Shown here: positions 1 through 9,696 of the stretch, piece by piece
How positions within the stretch are numbered: position 1 is the first letter of the stretch
How the letters are laid out: each line of letters opens with the position of its first letter
NCBI GenBank assembly: GCA_964490005.1
Contig: CAZBBB010000028.1
Location: 1 to 35,127, forward strand
DNA from: CAZBBB01 sp964490005
GTDB lineage: Bacteria; Planctomycetota; B15-G4
Length of the DNA stretch: 35,127 nt
Reading direction: 5' to 3'
Notes under the pieces: model-generated
Told to the model about the DNA's origin: nothing
What the model saw: only the letters and a program-made list of their open reading frames with translations
Databases searched by the model: none
Program-made: the position numbers and the translations under genes

Positions 1-317
1 CCGGCGAACACGACGGCGAACAGCGCGCCCGCCAGCAGCGCGCGCAGCGCCGCGCGCGGCGCGGCGCGCGGTACGCGCGGGTCGAGCACGAGGCTCGCCA
101 GCACGCCGACGCACGCGGCCAGCGCCAGGCCGTCCGCCGCCTCGCGCGGCCACCAGCCGCGCCAGCCGCGCAGCGCCCACTGTCCGGCGGCGATGCCCGC
201 CGCGAGCGCGAGGGCCGCGCCGGCCGCGCCGCAGCGTGCACGCAGCAGACGCCAGAGGCCCCAGGCGACGGCCGACGGCAGCAGCGCGCCGAACAGCAGG
301 TCCTGCGCGCTCAGCAC
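1..317 (-). CDS. Hypothetical multi-pass membrane protein, 3' end cut by window edge
   Basis: An open frame on the minus strand runs from a GTG at 317 to the window edge (about 105 codons visible). The translation is rich in Leu, Ala, Val and Trp, with at least three hydrophobic stretches separated by Arg-rich loops (for example LRGWRGWWPRE), so a polytopic inner-membrane protein is likely. The GTG lies 14 bases after the stop of the yceI-like gene, with a GAGG about 11 bases upstream, so it is probably the second gene of that transcript. The frame is also open further upstream inside the yceI-like gene, so an earlier overlapping start cannot be excluded. I do not recognise the family. Confidence 0.5.
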   Translation of the reverse strand, partial: MLSAQDLLFGALLPSAVAWGLWRLLRARCGAAGAALALAAGIAAGQWALRGWRGWWPREAADGLALAACVGVLASLVLDPRVPRAAPRAALRALLAGALFAVVFA

Positions 318-330
318 GACGCGCGCCGCC

Positions 331-963
331 TCAGGACTGCCGGGCCTCGACCGAGACGATCAGGTCGACCGCGTCGGAGAGCGGGCCGATCATGAAGTCG
401 TTGCCGAACTCGCTGCGCAGGATCGTGAAGCGCGTCTCGAAGCCCTGCAGCGCGGTGCCCCGGCTCTCGCCGCGGCCGGTGCGCTCGACGCTGATCGAGA
501 GCGGCCGGCTCACGCCGCGCAGCGTGAGCTGGCCCTCGACGGTCCAGCGGTCCTCGCCGGCCGGCACGACGCGGGTCGAGGCGAAGCTGGCCTGCGGGAA
601 CTCCTCGGCCGACAGGAAGTCGGGGCTGAGGATGTGCTGGTCGCGCTTGGCGTTGCCCGAGTGCACGCTGCCCGTGTCGATCGTGAACTCGACCGAGGAG
701 GCGCCGCCTTCGCTCTCGTCGAGCGTGATCGTGCCGGCGATGCCGTCGAAGCGGCCGTAGAAGAAGGCCGTCTCCATGTGCTTGATCCGGAAGATCACCG
801 AGCTGTGGCCGCCGTCGATGGCGAGGGCCGTCGGCGCGGCAGGCACGGCGGGCGCCGGGCCGGCCGCGCGCGACGCGGGCAGCCAGGGCAGGGCCAGCAG
901 GGCGGGCAGCAGGGCCGCGGCGCAGAGCTGCGCGCGGCGCGGATTCGGGCGCGAGCGGGTCAT
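331..963 (-). CDS. YceI-family periplasmic protein
   Basis: 210-aa protein with an N-terminal signal peptide (Arg-rich start, then a hydrophobic Leu/Ala stretch to about residue 34) followed by a YceI lipocalin-like beta-barrel. Family hallmarks are the DGGHSSVIFRIKHM opening strand, the FYGRFDGIAGTITLDE hairpin, a SGNAKRDQHILSPDFL segment with the usual polar loop, and a LTLRGVSRPLSI strand. Family members bind isoprenoid-type lipids in the periplasm; the ligand here is unknown. The ATG at 963 is chosen because a GGAGAG sits a few bases upstream and the signal peptide begins there; an upstream in-frame start lacks both. It is divergent from the dehydrogenase gene and probably shares a transcript with the membrane protein downstream. 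Confidence 0.9.
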   Translation of the reverse strand: MTRSRPNPRRAQLCAAALLPALLALPWLPASRAAGPAPAVPAAPTALAIDGGHSSVIFRIKHMETAFFYGRFDGIAGTITLDESEGGASSVEFTIDTGSVHSGNAKRDQHILSPDFLSAEEFPQASFASTRVVPAGEDRWTVEGQLTLRGVSRPLSISVERTGRGESRGTALQGFETRFTILRSEFGNDFMIGPLSDAVDLIVSVEARQS

Positions 964-1067
964 CTTCGTCTCTCCGGTGAGGGTGCGTGGACGGCACAAT
1001 GTCGCGCAGCGCGCCTGTCCGCCGCAACCGCCGCGCGCGCCGTGAGCCCCCGCCGGAGCATCTTCCC

Positions 1068-2027
1068 GTGCGCGCCGTCGTCATGCAGGACGGGCACGTC
1101 GCGTTGCGCGATGTGCCCGAAACCGTGCCGCCCGGCGAGTGCCGCGTGGCCGTCACGCTCGCCGGCATCTGCGCCACCGACCTGGCCCTCGCGCGCGGCT
1201 ACATGGGTTTTTCGGGCGTGCCGGGCCACGAGTTCGTCGGGCGCGCGCTCGACGGCCCGCTGGCGGGCCGACGCGTGGTCGGCGAGATCAACGCCGGCTG
1301 CGGCCGCTGCGGCGAGTGCGCGCGCGGAGACGCCCGGCACTGCGCCACGCGCACCGTCCTCGGCATCCACGGCCGGGACGGCGCCTTCGCCGAGCGCCTC
1401 GCGCTGCCCGCGCGCAACCTGCTCGCAGTGCCCGACGGAGTGACCGACGAGGCGGCCGTCTTCGCCGAGCCGCTCGCGGCGGCGCTGGCCGTGCTCGACG
1501 CGGCGCCGCTTCCGGCCGACGCCCGCGTGCTCGTCGCGGGCGACGGACGGCTGGGGCTGCTCGTCGCGCACGCCCTGGCACGCGCCGGAGCGCAGGTCAC
1601 GGTGGCGGGCCGGCATCCCGAGCGGCAGGAACTGCTGCCGCACGGCGCGCGACTGCTCACGGGCCTGCTCGAGGACGAGGCCGCGCCGGGCACGGACCGG
1701 CGCTGGGAGCTGGCCGTCGAAGCCACCGGGCGCCCCGCGACGCTCGCGCGCCTGCAGCGCCACGTCGCGCCGCGCGGCACGATCGTGCTCAAGACCACCT
1801 GCGAGACGCCGCTCACGCTCGACCTCGCGCCGCTCGTCGTCGATGAGCAGCGCCTCGTCGGCAGCCGCTGCGGCCGGCTCGCGCCCGCCCTGCAGTGGCT
1901 GGCGCAGGGCGACGTCCCCGTGCAGGCCTTCATCGCGGCCCGCTATCCGCTCGACGAGGCGCCGCGGGCGCTGCGCCACGCCGCGCGCGGCGGCGTCCTC
2001 AAGGTGCTGCTCGCGCCGGGCGCCTGA
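1068..2027 (+). CDS. Zinc-dependent medium-chain dehydrogenase (alcohol/threonine dehydrogenase-like)
   Basis: 319-aa MDR-superfamily oxidoreductase. The GroES-like domain shows the catalytic zinc set: Cys35 in AGICATD, His54-Glu55 in the GHEFVG motif, and Glu134 in FAEPLAAAL. A four-cysteine structural-zinc lobe follows at C78, C81, C84 and C92. The Rossmann fold begins at VLVAGDGRLGLL (about 154-165), a slightly divergent GxGxxG. Family members oxidise alcohols or polyols with NAD(P); the substrate cannot be read from sequence. The GTG at 1068 is preferred because it has GGAG at 1055-1058 and starts directly at the conserved first strand; in-frame ATGs at 987 and 999 would add a low-complexity Arg/Pro tail. 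The gene is followed by a 108-bp gap. Confidence 0.88.
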   Translation: MRAVVMQDGHVALRDVPETVPPGECRVAVTLAGICATDLALARGYMGFSGVPGHEFVGRALDGPLAGRRVVGEINAGCGRCGECARGDARHCATRTVLGIHGRDGAFAERLALPARNLLAVPDGVTDEAAVFAEPLAAALAVLDAAPLPADARVLVAGDGRLGLLVAHALARAGAQVTVAGRHPERQELLPHGARLLTGLLEDEAAPGTDRRWELAVEATGRPATLARLQRHVAPRGTIVLKTTCETPLTLDLAPLVVDEQRLVGSRCGRLAPALQWLAQGDVPVQAFIAARYPLDEAPRALRHAARGGVLKVLLAPGA

Positions 2028-2062
2028 GGTCGCGGCCCGCGACCGCCCGCCCGATCCGGAGA

Positions 2063-2092
2063 TGGACCTGCGTGCGGCGCAGCAGCTAGAGT
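2063..2092 (+). promoter_or_regulatory. Candidate sigma-70-like promoter for the amidohydrolase pair
   Basis: TGGACC (2063-2068) and TAGAGT (2087-2092) are separated by 18 bases in the 108-bp gap before the exported amidohydrolase. A GGAG at about 2124 precedes the ATG at 2136. The -10 match is fair and the -35 partial; TAGAGT-type boxes recur in other gaps of this window. Confidence 0.4.
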
Positions 2093-2135
2093 CGCGCGCC
2101 GGTCGGGCCCGTCGCGCCGACCTCGGAGATTCCGC

Positions 2136-3452
2136 ATGGCCCGCATCCCTTCGCCGCTCGGCGCCCTCGCGCTCGCGGCCGCCCTCGCCGCGAGTCCGGC
2201 GGCCGCGCAGTCGCAGGAGGTCGCGCTCGTCGGCGCGCGCATCCTGCCCGTGGTCGGCGCGCCGATCGACGACGGCACGATCGTGCTGCGCGAGGGCCGC
2301 ATCACGGCGCTCGGCGACCGCGGCCGGCTCGGCGTGCCGGCCGGCGCGCGCGTCATCGACGTCAGCGGCAAGGTCATCATCCCCGGGCTGGTCGACACGC
2401 ACAGTCACATCGGCGGCGGCTGGGGCGCCGACGGAAGCGCACCGCTGCAGCCCGACGTGCGCATCTTCGATTCCATCGACTGCCGCGACCCGGGCTTGCA
2501 GCGCGCGCAGGCGGGCGGCATCACGACGGTCAACGTCATGTCGGGCAGCGGCCACCTGATGAGCGGCCAGACGGCCTACCTGAAGCTGCGCGACGCCGAC
2601 ACGATCGAGGAACTGGCCTACCGCTGGCCCGACGGCGCCCCCATGGGCGGCATGAAGATGGCCAACGGCACCAACAGCCAGGGCGAGCCGCCCTTTCCCG
2701 GCACGCGCGGCAAGTCGGCGGCGCTCGTGCGCGAGCTGTTCGTCAAGGCGCTGTCCTATCGCGACAAGCTCGCGCGCGCCGGCGACGACGCCGACAAGCG
2801 CCCCGAGCGCGACCTCGGCATGGAAGCGCTGCTCGAGGTGCTCGACGGCCGGCGCATCGTGCAGCACCACACGCATCGTCACGACGACATCCTGACCGTG
2901 CTGCGGCTGCGCGAGGAGTTCGGCTTCCGCGTCGTGCTGCACCACGTGAGCGAGGCGGCCAAGGTCGCCGACGAGATCGCCGCGGCCGGCGTGGGCAGCT
3001 CGCTGATCATGATCGACGCGCCCGGCGGCAAGCTCGAGGCGGCCGACTTCGACCCGACCGGCGCGGCCAGGCTCGAGGCGGCCGGCGCGCTGTTCGCCTA
3101 CCACACCGACGACTGGATCAACGACAGCCGCCTGTTCCTGCGCTCGGCCGCGCTCGGCGTGCGCAACGGGCTCTCGCGCAACGGTGCGCTCGCGGCGCTG
3201 ACGCTCAACGGCGCGCGCATGCTCGATCTGGACGACCGCATCGGCTCGCTCGAGGTCGGCAAGGACGCCGATCTCGTCGTGCTGAGCGGCGATCCCTTCT
3301 CGGTCTGGACGGTCGTCGAGCAGACCTGGGTCGCCGGCGAACGCGTCTTCGATCGCAGCGACGAACAGGATCGGCTCTGGGCCGTGGGCGGCTGGGGGGC
3401 GGGCAGCCCGCGCGCCGGCGAGATCTGCTGCCTCTCAGGGGAGGACCGCTGA
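2136..3452 (+). CDS. Exported amidohydrolase (imidazolonepropionase-like), metal site intact
   Basis: 438 aa with a signal peptide ending near ASPAAAQ (residue 25). It is a metal-dependent amidohydrolase-superfamily TIM barrel flanked by the small beta-sandwich (VALVGARILPVVGAPIDDG at the front; GSLEVGKDADLVVLSGDP at the back). Metal-ligand motifs are present: His89-x-His91 after GLVDT, a His-rich strand with H247 and H249, His269-His270 before VSEA, and H323-T-D325-D326. The family hydrolyses C-N bonds of cyclic or amide substrates; the precise substrate is unknown. The stop overlaps the next start by one base (TGATG), so the two paralogues are translationally coupled. The C-terminus ends in an extra Gly-rich tail with two adjacent cysteines. 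Confidence 0.9.
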   Translation: MARIPSPLGALALAAALAASPAAAQSQEVALVGARILPVVGAPIDDGTIVLREGRITALGDRGRLGVPAGARVIDVSGKVIIPGLVDTHSHIGGGWGADGSAPLQPDVRIFDSIDCRDPGLQRAQAGGITTVNVMSGSGHLMSGQTAYLKLRDADTIEELAYRWPDGAPMGGMKMANGTNSQGEPPFPGTRGKSAALVRELFVKALSYRDKLARAGDDADKRPERDLGMEALLEVLDGRRIVQHHTHRHDDILTVLRLREEFGFRVVLHHVSEAAKVADEIAAAGVGSSLIMIDAPGGKLEAADFDPTGAARLEAAGALFAYHTDDWINDSRLFLRSAALGVRNGLSRNGALAALTLNGARMLDLDDRIGSLEVGKDADLVVLSGDPFSVWTVVEQTWVAGERVFDRSDEQDRLWAVGGWGAGSPRAGEICCLSGEDR

Positions 3453-4726
3453 TGCACGCCGCCCGAAAGGCTCCGCGCGCCGCCGCTCGCGGCGCATCGT
3501 CGGCCCTCGCGGCCGCGCTGCTCACGGCGCTCGCGCTGGGCGCCCCGCTGGCCGCACCGGGCTCGGCCCAGGACCTCGCCGTGCGCGGCGCGCTCGTCCA
3601 CACCAGCGCCGGGGAGCCGCTGCGCGACGGCGTCGTGCTCATTCGCGACGGGAAGATCGTCGCCGTCGGGCCGGCCGACTCGATCGAGATCCCCGAGGGC
3701 TTCGCCACGCTCTCGGCGGCGGTCGTGACGCCAGGACTCGTCGACGCGCACAGCGTCGTCGGCCTGGCCGGCTACCTCAATCAACCCACCGACCAGGACC
3801 AGCTCGACGGCAGCGCGCCGATCCAGCCCGAGCTGCGCGCCGTCGACGGCTTCAACGCCCGCGAGCGGCTCATCGAATGGGTGCGCGGCTTCGGCGTGAC
3901 GACGATCCACACCGGGCACGGGCCCGGCGCGCTCGTCTCGGGCCAGACGCTCGTGGCCAAGACGCGCGGCGACACCGTCGAGCAGGCCGTGATCGTGCCG
4001 CGCGCGATGATCGCCGCCACGCTCGGCGAGGGCAGCCAGTCGGGCGACGAGGCCAAGGCGCCCGGCACGCGCAGCAAGGCCGTCGCGATGCTGCGCCAGG
4101 AGCTGGTCAGGGCGCGCGAGTACGCAGCCAAACTCGCGGCGACCGACGTCGGCGAGCGGCCCGCGCGCGACCTGCGTCTCGAGGCGCTGGCCGACCTGCT
4201 GGCCCGCCGGCTGCCGCTGCTCGTGACGGCGCATCGTCACCAGGACATCGACGCGGCGCTGCGCCTGGCGGCCGAGTTCGACCTGGCGCTCGTGCTCGAC
4301 GGCGCGGCCGAGGCCTACCTGCTGCTCGACGAGATCGCCGCCGCCGGCGTCCCCGTGCTGCCCCATCCGGCCATGGCGCGCGCCGCGGGCGAGCTGGAGA
4401 ACGCCACCATGGAGCTGGCCGGCCGGCTGGCCGACGCCGGGATCCCGATCGCGCTGCAGAGCGGCTTCGAAGACTACGTGCCCAAGACGCGCGTGCTGCT
4501 CCACGAGGCCGCGATCTCGGCCGCCTACGGGCTGGGCGCCGAGCGCGCGCTCTCGGCGATCACGATCGACGCGGCGCGCGTCCTCGGGCTCGCCGGGCGC
4601 TTGGGATCGCTCGAACCCGGCAAGGACGGCGACCTGGCGCTCTACGACGGCGACCCCTTCGAATACACGACGCACTGCGTGGCCACCGTCATCGACGGCG
4701 TCGTCGTGCACCGCGGAGCGCGCTGA
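3452..4726 (+). CDS. Exported amidohydrolase paralogue with degenerate metal site
   Basis: 424-aa paralogue of the preceding gene, aligning along its whole length (same LxDGxxxIRDGKI front sandwich, GSLEPGKDGDLALYDGDP end and similar length) and with its own signal peptide ending near GSAQ (residue 40). Most metal ligands of the intact copy are replaced. The HxH after GLVD is H100-S-V102, the HH before the fourth strand is D283-G284, and the HTDD motif reads QSGFED (336-341). The H261/H263 strand remains. This suggests a pseudoenzyme, perhaps a non-catalytic partner of its neighbour, although altered metal use is possible. The start is set by the TGATG overlap. The NYN-LOTUS gene begins one base after the stop. 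Confidence 0.87.
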   Translation: MHAARKAPRAAARGASSALAAALLTALALGAPLAAPGSAQDLAVRGALVHTSAGEPLRDGVVLIRDGKIVAVGPADSIEIPEGFATLSAAVVTPGLVDAHSVVGLAGYLNQPTDQDQLDGSAPIQPELRAVDGFNARERLIEWVRGFGVTTIHTGHGPGALVSGQTLVAKTRGDTVEQAVIVPRAMIAATLGEGSQSGDEAKAPGTRSKAVAMLRQELVRAREYAAKLAATDVGERPARDLRLEALADLLARRLPLLVTAHRHQDIDAALRLAAEFDLALVLDGAAEAYLLLDEIAAAGVPVLPHPAMARAAGELENATMELAGRLADAGIPIALQSGFEDYVPKTRVLLHEAAISAAYGLGAERALSAITIDAARVLGLAGRLGSLEPGKDGDLALYDGDPFEYTTHCVATVIDGVVVHRGAR

Positions 4727-4727
4727 G

Positions 4728-5504
4728 ATGCCCGACGAACCGCGCGTGACGACCCGCCGCATCGCGGTCTTCTTCGACGTCGACAACGTCGTCATCGGCG
4801 TGCGCGACGCCAAGTATCCGCGCTTCGACGTCGAGCTGATCCTCACGCGCCTGCTCGAGAAGGGCGAGCTGGTCGTGAAGCGGGCCTACGCCGACTGGAG
4901 CCACCACCAGCCGATCAAGCGCTCGATGCACGAGGCCGCCATCGAGCTGATCGACATCCCCGAGAGCCGGCGCACGGGCAAGAACAGCGCCGACATCCGC
5001 ATGGTCGTCGACGCCATGGAGCTCTCGTACACCAAGCCGCACATCGACACCTTCGCGCTCGTGTCGGGCGACAGCGACTTCTCGCCGCTCGTGAGCAAGC
5101 TGCGCGAGAACGGCAAGTTCATCATCGGCTGCGGCGTCAAGAACAGCAGCGCGCGCCTGCTCATCGACAACTGCGACGAGTACGTGTTCTACGACGACCT
5201 GGTGCGCAGCAAGCCGCGGCGGCGCGTGGCCCCCAAGGGGCTCGACACCGTCAAGCAGGAGGCCTTCGACCTGCTCGTGGAGGTCATCGAGGCCCTGCAG
5301 CGCGAGAGCAAGGACGTGCTCTGGGGTTCGCTGATCAAGGACACGATGAAGCGCAAGCAGCCGCAGTTCAACGAGGAGTACCACGGCTACAGCAGCTTCC
5401 AGCGCCTGCTCGAGGACGCGCAGAAGCACAAGCTCATCCGGCTGCGCAAGGACGAACGCAGCGGAACCTACGTCGTCGCCGAGCTGCTCGACGGCGCCGG
5501 CTGA
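4728..5504 (+). CDS. NYN-domain protein with C-terminal LOTUS/OST-HTH domain
   Basis: 258 aa. The N-terminal NYN (DUF88, PIN-like nuclease fold) carries the expected acidic residues: D17 and D19 in FFDVDN, D89 in KNSADI, and D115/D117 in SGDSDF. A basic linker (about 161-170) leads to an OST-HTH/LOTUS winged-helix domain (about 172-242) with the typical buried hydrophobic pattern and a YSSFQRLLEDA helix. NYN proteins cleave or bind RNA and LOTUS domains bind RNA (G-rich or structured) or protein partners, so a cytoplasmic RNA-processing role is likely; the target is unknown. It starts one base after the stop of the amidohydrolase, so the genes are co-transcribed although no functional link is evident. 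Confidence 0.92.
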   Translation: MPDEPRVTTRRIAVFFDVDNVVIGVRDAKYPRFDVELILTRLLEKGELVVKRAYADWSHHQPIKRSMHEAAIELIDIPESRRTGKNSADIRMVVDAMELSYTKPHIDTFALVSGDSDFSPLVSKLRENGKFIIGCGVKNSSARLLIDNCDEYVFYDDLVRSKPRRRVAPKGLDTVKQEAFDLLVEVIEALQRESKDVLWGSLIKDTMKRKQPQFNEEYHGYSSFQRLLEDAQKHKLIRLRKDERSGTYVVAELLDGAG

Positions 5505-5530
5505 GGGGCGGCCCCGGGCCCCGCCGCCCC
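5505..5530 (+). terminator. Weak GC hairpin after the NYN-LOTUS gene
   Basis: GGGGCGG (5505-5511) and CCGCCCC (5524-5530) form a 7-bp stem around a 12-base loop directly after the stop codon. There is no T-tract, and such repeats arise easily at this GC content. Confidence 0.25.
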
Positions 5531-5548
5531 GCGGCCGCGATCGCGGGC

Positions 5549-5554
5549 TAGACT
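5549..5554 (+). promoter_or_regulatory. Candidate -10 box (TAGACT) for the BON protein
   Basis: TAGACT lies 29 bases upstream of the ATG at 5584, with GGAG at 5571-5574 serving as ribosome binding site. No convincing -35 box is seen. Confidence 0.35.
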
Positions 5555-5583
5555 CCCCGACTCACCCCCGGGAGCCCGCACCG

Positions 5584-6471
5584 ATGATCCTCGCCCCGCT
5601 GCTGTACGCCGCCGCGCTGCTCGTGCCGCCGCCCGCGTCCGTCCCGCCCGCCGTCGACGACGGGCTGCTCGCGCAGGCCGTGGCCGCCGGCCTGCACGGC
5701 CTCGCCCTCACGCCCGAGGCGCGCTCGCTCGAACTGGCCGCCGAGATCGGGCGCGGCAACGACCTGCTCGCCGCGCGCCGCGTGAGCAGCCGCCTCGTGC
5801 AGCTCGGCCTGTCGGGCATGCTCGTGAGCTGCCGCGACGGCCGCGTCGAGCTGCGCGGCACGGTCGACGGCGAGGAGCGCCGCCGGCGCGCCGAGCGGAT
5901 CGCGGCCGCGACGGAAGGCGTCGGGTCGGTCACGAACTCGATCCTCGTCGAGGGCGAGGTGCGCGCGCCCGAGCCCGTCGCGCCGCCCGCCGAGGCGCCG
6001 GCGGCGACGCAGGGCCCCTTCGCCTTCCTCACGCCGGGGGGGCTGGCCGGCCGCGACATCCGCCTCGAGATCCGCGACGGCATCGTCGACGTGCGCGGCG
6101 AGGTGAGCAGCGAGGCGGCGCGCGGCTGGGTGACGCGCGCGGCGCAGCGCGTGCCGGGCGTGCGCGCGGTGCGCAACCAGGTCGCGGTGCGCGAGGTCGG
6201 GCCCGAGGAGGCCCGCCGCCTGGCCCTGCTCGTGCAGCGCCGGCTGGAGTACAGCCCCGTCGTCGGGCCGGTCATGGCGGCCGTGCTCGTGACGGCGCCC
6301 GACGGCATCGTGCGCCTCGAGGGGCGCGTGCGGGACGCCGGCCAGCGGGCCGAGGCCGAGCGGCTGGTCCGCGCCGTGGGCGCCGCCTTCGCGGTCGACA
6401 ACCGCCTCGTCGTGGACGGCGGCCTGCGGATCGGCACCGGCGGCGACGGCCGGGCCTACGCCAGCTTCTGA
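5584..6471 (+). CDS. Exported protein with three BON domains
   Basis: 295 aa. A short hydrophobic N-terminus (residues 1-20, followed by Pro-rich sequence) suggests export. Three BON-like alpha/beta repeats follow: about 64-124 (VSCRDGRVELRGTVDGEE core), about 150-204 (LEIRDGIVDVRGEVSSEAA core) and about 212-278 (DGIVRLEGRVRDAGQRAEAE core). Each keeps the strand-turn-strand then helix pattern with the conserved Gly. BON proteins such as OsmY are periplasmic and are thought to contact membranes or secretin-like assemblies. The gene has its own -10-like box and a GGAG, so it is probably expressed separately from the NYN gene. The nearby pseudopilin may be an unrelated neighbour. Confidence 0.82.
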   Translation: MILAPLLYAAALLVPPPASVPPAVDDGLLAQAVAAGLHGLALTPEARSLELAAEIGRGNDLLAARRVSSRLVQLGLSGMLVSCRDGRVELRGTVDGEERRRRAERIAAATEGVGSVTNSILVEGEVRAPEPVAPPAEAPAATQGPFAFLTPGGLAGRDIRLEIRDGIVDVRGEVSSEAARGWVTRAAQRVPGVRAVRNQVAVREVGPEEARRLALLVQRRLEYSPVVGPVMAAVLVTAPDGIVRLEGRVRDAGQRAEAERLVRAVGAAFAVDNRLVVDGGLRIGTGGDGRAYASF

Positions 6472-6489
6472 GCGGGCGCGGGGATCGGA

Positions 6490-6518
6490 CTCAAGTCGCG
6501 CGCGGTCGGTGTCCGATG
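6490..6518 (+). promoter_or_regulatory. CTCAAG-N17-CCGA element before the pseudopilin (sigma-28-like candidate)
   Basis: CTCAAG at 6490-6495 is followed after 17 bases by CCGATG (6513-6518). The same arrangement occurs before the histidine kinase (7131) and the 310-aa gene (18685). The CCGA core resembles the -10 of FliA-type (sigma-28) promoters. If it is used, transcription would begin near 6525-6528, making the ATG at 6528 the true, leaderless start. Confidence 0.45.
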
Positions 6519-6527
6519 CGTCGGGCC

Positions 6528-7121
6528 ATGCCCGGGAAGACTCCGTCCGCCAACCGGCCGGCGCGCCAGCGCGGCTTCACGCTCGTCGAGCTGCTCATCG
6601 TCGTGATCATCATGGGCATCCTGAGCGCCGTGGTGATCCCGCAGTTCAAGTCCGAGCGCACCGAAGCCGTGGCCTCGACGCTCGCGAGCAACGTGACGCA
6701 CGTCACGATGATGCTGCAGTTCCAGCGCGCCAAGACCGGGGATGCGCAGAGCTGGCCGACCGCCATCGACGCGGCCTGGTTCTCCTCCAAGCAGCTCCCC
6801 TACCATCCCGATGCGCTGGCCGGCGTGCCGCAACTGCAGACGGTGAGTTCGCCGACCCCGACGCACCCGGCCGACAAGACGATCACGCCCTCGAGCGCCG
6901 GGGCCTACTGGTACAACTCGGCCAACGGGAACTTCCGGGCCCGCGTGCGCGACCAGGGCTCGGCTGCGGCGACGCTCGAGCTCTACAACCGCGTGAACCA
7001 GAGCGCGCTGACCAACCTGTCCGAGACCGGCCGGTCCGGCTCGGAGAGCGGGGGCGCCGAGGAAGGCGGAGGGGGCGCCGGCGGGCTGCTGGGCGGACTG
7101 CTGGGCGGCCTGCCGCGCTGA
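6528..7121 (+). CDS. Type IV pilin-like/type II secretion pseudopilin
   Basis: 197 aa from the ATG at 6528 (an in-frame ATG at 6516 lies inside the promoter-like CCGATG and is disfavoured). A 16-residue basic leader ends in Gly and is followed by the class III prepilin signature FTLVELLIVVIIMGILSAVV, with Glu at +5 of the mature protein, so it should be cut by a prepilin peptidase (PilD) and packed by its hydrophobic helix. The rest resembles planctomycete-style pseudopilins with a Trp/Tyr-rich globular part (AYWYNSANGNFRARV). The last 30 residues are odd: a Gly-rich tail ending GGLLGGLLGGLPR. No other secretion gene is nearby, so this is an orphan minor or major subunit. Confidence 0.88.
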   Translation: MPGKTPSANRPARQRGFTLVELLIVVIIMGILSAVVIPQFKSERTEAVASTLASNVTHVTMMLQFQRAKTGDAQSWPTAIDAAWFSSKQLPYHPDALAGVPQLQTVSSPTPTHPADKTITPSSAGAYWYNSANGNFRARVRDQGSAAATLELYNRVNQSALTNLSETGRSGSESGGAEEGGGGAGGLLGGLLGGLPR

Positions 7122-7130
7122 GCGTCGGGC

Positions 7131-7160
7131 CTCAAGCCCGCGGCCGGTGCCGGCCGAAGA
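7131..7160 (+). promoter_or_regulatory. CTCAAG-N17-CCGA element before the hybrid kinase
   Basis: CTCAAG (7131-7136) then 17 bases then CCGAAG (7154-7159). The first 20 bases closely match those at 6490 (CTCAAG followed by CGCGG and CGGTG). It lies in the 57-bp gap between pseudopilin and kinase, placing a start of transcription near 7166, upstream of the ATG at 7179. Confidence 0.42.
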
Positions 7161-7178
7161 CGTCGAGGGACGCCCGGA

Positions 7179-9458
<2,280 letters not shown>

Positions 9459-9476
9459 GGCGGCGCGGCCGTCCCC

Positions 9477-9674
9477 TTGGGTCACGCGCTGCTCGACGCG
9501 CTGCTCGACCTCGTCGAGCGCGGGCTGCTCGTTCCGGGGGCGCACCTGCGCTGGCGCCTGCAGGGCCGGCGCCGCCCGCTCGAACGCTACGTCGAGCAGG
9601 GCCCGGCCAGTCTCGCCGCCGGCATGCTCATCTGGATCGCGACGGCGCTCATGCTCTACCTTCTGCTCTCCTGA
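9477..9674 (+). CDS. Small hypothetical protein with C-terminal membrane helix
   Basis: 65 codons beginning with a TTG, 18 bases after the kinase stop and ending 22 bases before the MBL gene. The predicted peptide has an amphipathic Leu-rich start, a basic middle (RWRLQGRRRPLERY) and one clear C-terminal membrane helix (GMLIWIATALMLYLLL), typical of a tail-anchored small protein. There is no strong ribosome binding site and the start codon is uncertain. It is kept because the hydrophobic helix and codon use look real and the 240-bp gap would otherwise be unusually long here. Confidence 0.5.
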   Translation: MGHALLDALLDLVERGLLVPGAHLRWRLQGRRRPLERYVEQGPASLAAGMLIWIATALMLYLLLS

Positions 9675-9696
9675 GCCCCGCACGAAGAGCCGACGC

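Noticed and set aside
987..1067. Longer N-terminus for the zinc dehydrogenase
   Set aside because: The extra residues are Arg/Pro-rich and unlike the family; the GTG at 1068 has a good GGAG and begins at the conserved first strand.
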